Shown here: piece by piece, positions 17,526-17,600 of the stretch
Layout: each line of letters begins with the position of its first letter
Position numbering within the stretch: the first letter of the stretch is position 1
Origin: Ichthyophonus hoferi
Lineage: Eukaryota; Opisthokonta; Ichthyosporea; Ichthyophonida; Ichthyophonidae
Reading direction: 5' to 3'
Assembly (NCBI GenBank): GCA_002751075.1
Contig: NAOQ01000549.1
Coordinates: 20,632 to 38,231 of the forward strand
Length of the DNA stretch: 17,600 nt
Notes under the pieces: model-generated
The model's database searches: none
Told to the model about the DNA's origin: nothing
What the model saw: only the letters and a program-made list of their open reading frames with translations
Made by a program: the position numbers and the translations under genes

Positions 17526-17600
17526 TTAGGCAGGTAGGTAGGTAGATAGGTAGGTAGATAGGTAGGTAGATAGGTAGGTAGATAGGTAGGTAGGTAGGTA
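17526..17600. repeat. (GGTA)n microsatellite with a 12-bp period
   Basis: GGTAGGTAGATA units run to the window edge. On the minus strand this is a pyrimidine-biased tract about 40 bp upstream of the RNPC3-like 3' splice site. Confidence 0.92.

Noticed and set aside
1-17600. Retroelements, DNA transposons, CRISPR arrays, tRNA or rRNA genes
   Set aside because: No reverse transcriptase, transposase or integrase frames, long terminal repeats, spaced repeats or cloverleaf-like sequences were recognised.

Overview
The window looks like nuclear DNA from an AT-rich, intron-rich eukaryote. It has short exons (about 45-190 bp) flanked by GT...AG introns of 0.2-1.8 kb packed with AT-rich microsatellites. 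There are no prokaryotic operons, Shine-Dalgarno sites, tRNAs or rRNAs. An Anp1/Mnn9-type (GT62) Golgi glycosyltransferase next to a minor-spliceosome protein fits an early-branching opisthokont, such as a unicellular holozoan or an early-diverging fungus with a minor spliceosome. The taxon is an inference and I cannot fix it.

Layout. 1-427: upstream DNA beginning with an (AAT)n tract. 428-12732, plus strand: one gene that I read as complete, 12 exons joining in phase to a 388-residue type II membrane protein. It has a cytosolic N-terminus and signal anchor (about residues 5-22), a coiled-coil stem (about 33-88) and a GT62 catalytic domain (about 120-375). Only 1,167 of about 12,300 bp are coding. 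The introns hold TTA/AAT microsatellites, degenerate pentamer arrays, a 44-bp tandem repeat covering a 5' splice site, a 49-bp tandem repeat, and a diverged 56-bp repeat present twice.

12733-17067: no repeat-rich introns of this kind and no securely identified gene. A chain of five weak but phase-compatible plus-strand exons (14404-16484) could encode a protein of about 81 residues I do not recognise. Its last intron has a U12-type look. A GC-richer island at 15728-15890 is open on both strands. A 58-nt imperfect hairpin lies at 16503-16560.

17068-17486, minus strand: the last two exons of a gene whose product ends in an RRM like RRM2 of the U11/U12-di-snRNP 65K protein (RNPC3). The rest of that gene lies beyond the right edge, past a (GGTA)n-type microsatellite.

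The two confident genes have no evident functional link: one modifies glycans in the Golgi, the other recognises U12-type introns in the nucleus. The most notable points are the altered metal-binding and active-site motifs of the GT62 protein (D-S-G in place of D-X-D) and the possible U12-type intron next to a U12 splicing-factor gene.
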